The notes beneath the pieces were generated by a model that saw only the letters and a list, made by a program, of their open reading frames with translations, did no database searches and was not told where the DNA came from. Shown piece after piece: positions 63,657 through 64,000 of a stretch of 64,000 bases of DNA. The stretch lies in contig CAJXLJ010000012.1 of NCBI GenBank assembly GCA_913055785.1, positions 1 through 64,000 on the forward strand, written 5' to 3'. This DNA comes from an uncultured Parvularculaceae bacterium. Lineage in GTDB: Bacteria > Pseudomonadota > Alphaproteobacteria > Caulobacterales > Parvularculaceae. The position numbers and the translations under genes are program-made. Numbering within the stretch: the first letter of the stretch is position 1; each line of letters begins with the position of its first letter.

Positions 63657-64000
63657 ATGACGCAAGCTGCTGAAAAAGTCAAAAAAACCAAGCGAAAAAA
63701 AACCGCCGCCAAGAAGCCGGCGGCGAAGACAAAATCCGCTGCGGGAGAAAAATCCGCCAAGCCCGCCAATAGCGGGGCGGCGCCCGGCGAAGAGGCCGAA
63801 AAATCGATCTATCACGATTTCGACGCCTTGACCGAATATCTCACCGATATTTCCGGCAAAAGCCAAGAGGTGGTTCGGGAATTCTTCGCCCATCAGGCGG
63901 GATTTAAGAAAGTCACCAGCGAGCTGCCCTCTGACCCCTTGAATGTCGGCGAAGCGTTTCAGGAAATGATGAAAGGCCTCGCGGCCGATCCCGGCACCGT
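63657..64000 (+). CDS. phaC: Class I polyhydroxyalkanoate synthase, N-terminal part (3' partial)
   Basis: The first 114 codons of a reading frame that runs off the window. Residues ~85-114 (LPSDPLNVGEAFQEMMKGLA then ADPGTV) match the start of the PHA synthase N-terminal domain, usually written lNigrAFqel-akl-adPe. The catalytic Cys-Asp-His part would lie beyond the edge. The first ~36 residues are unusual: 12 lysines and 1 arginine with KKPAAK-type spacing, like histone H1 or the PhaF/PhaM DNA-binding tails. PHA synthases polymerise hydroxyacyl-CoA at storage granules. Confidence 0.7.
   Translation, partial: MTQAAEKVKKTKRKKTAAKKPAAKTKSAAGEKSAKPANSGAAPGEEAEKSIYHDFDALTEYLTDISGKSQEVVREFFAHQAGFKKVTSELPSDPLNVGEAFQEMMKGLAADPGT

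Overview
The window reads as chromosomal DNA of a GC-rich alphaproteobacterium, most likely a marine or aquatic relative of the Parvularculales, Hyphomonadaceae or Caulobacterales. The evidence is gene content and order: recG / sdhE-mfd, rlpA-dacC-tmk-holB-tatD-MBL hydrolase, proS-lolC/E-lolD, crcB-rluC-ATP12, an NDUFS4-type Complex I accessory subunit, a short ProRS of the alphaproteobacterial type, and a PopA-like REC-REC-GGDEF protein with a lost active site. The assignment is inference; no rRNA is present. Coding density is high, many genes overlap by 4 bp, and no insertion sequence, prophage or CRISPR array was seen.

Region by region: 1-547 is the tail of a periplasmic Do/DegP protease, joined near base 100 to what looks like a fragment of a LysR regulator on the other strand (possible chimera). 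570-7454 holds a SulP transporter, rarA, crcB, rluC, an N-terminally short ATP12, an EF-hand protein, lipB and an orphan FliN-like protein. 7536-12672 has tRNA-Leu, two small exported proteins, proS and a lol operon interrupted by a SnoaL-like gene. 12669-18234 carries cfa, photolyase, kdsD, kdsA and galU (membrane lipid, light damage, Kdo and envelope sugar functions). 18268-26478 has a DUF3089 protein lacking its expected serine, a DUF502 membrane protein, recG, sdhE and mfd. 26447-30503 has the PopA-like protein, a membrane-anchored TPR-VanY peptidase and a histidine phosphatase.

30562-35534 is a compact molybdenum-hydroxylase set: Fe-S subunit, Tat-exported molybdopterin subunit, di-heme lipoprotein, MobA-like cytidylyltransferase and XdhC. 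Together they can build and wire a periplasmic oxidoreductase of the isoquinoline/aldehyde oxidoreductase type. 35581-35780 has tRNA-Ser and a repeated copy of its 3' end. 35960-41466 is the conserved cell-wall and replication operon. 42827-46790 is a sulfur amino-acid cluster (cysK, sseA, GNAT, metC-like). 46895-53625 carries DUF6134, mazG, ilvE, alkaline phosphatase and a membrane-anchored Ntn acylase.

53984-56519 has tRNA-Arg, tRNA-Pro and tRNA-Glu, plus the Complex I subunit, DUF192, a double cold-shock protein and a YbjN-like protein. 56621-64000 has recJ, two tandem M1 peptidases (one lipoprotein, one soluble), glpX, a coiled-coil lipoprotein and the start of a PHA synthase with a lysine-rich, histone-like N-terminus. 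No single large unknown system is evident; the most notable items are the PopA-like I-site effector, the PHA synthase tail, the tRNA-Ser 3' duplication, the divergent DUF3089 protein and the rearranged conserved operons.
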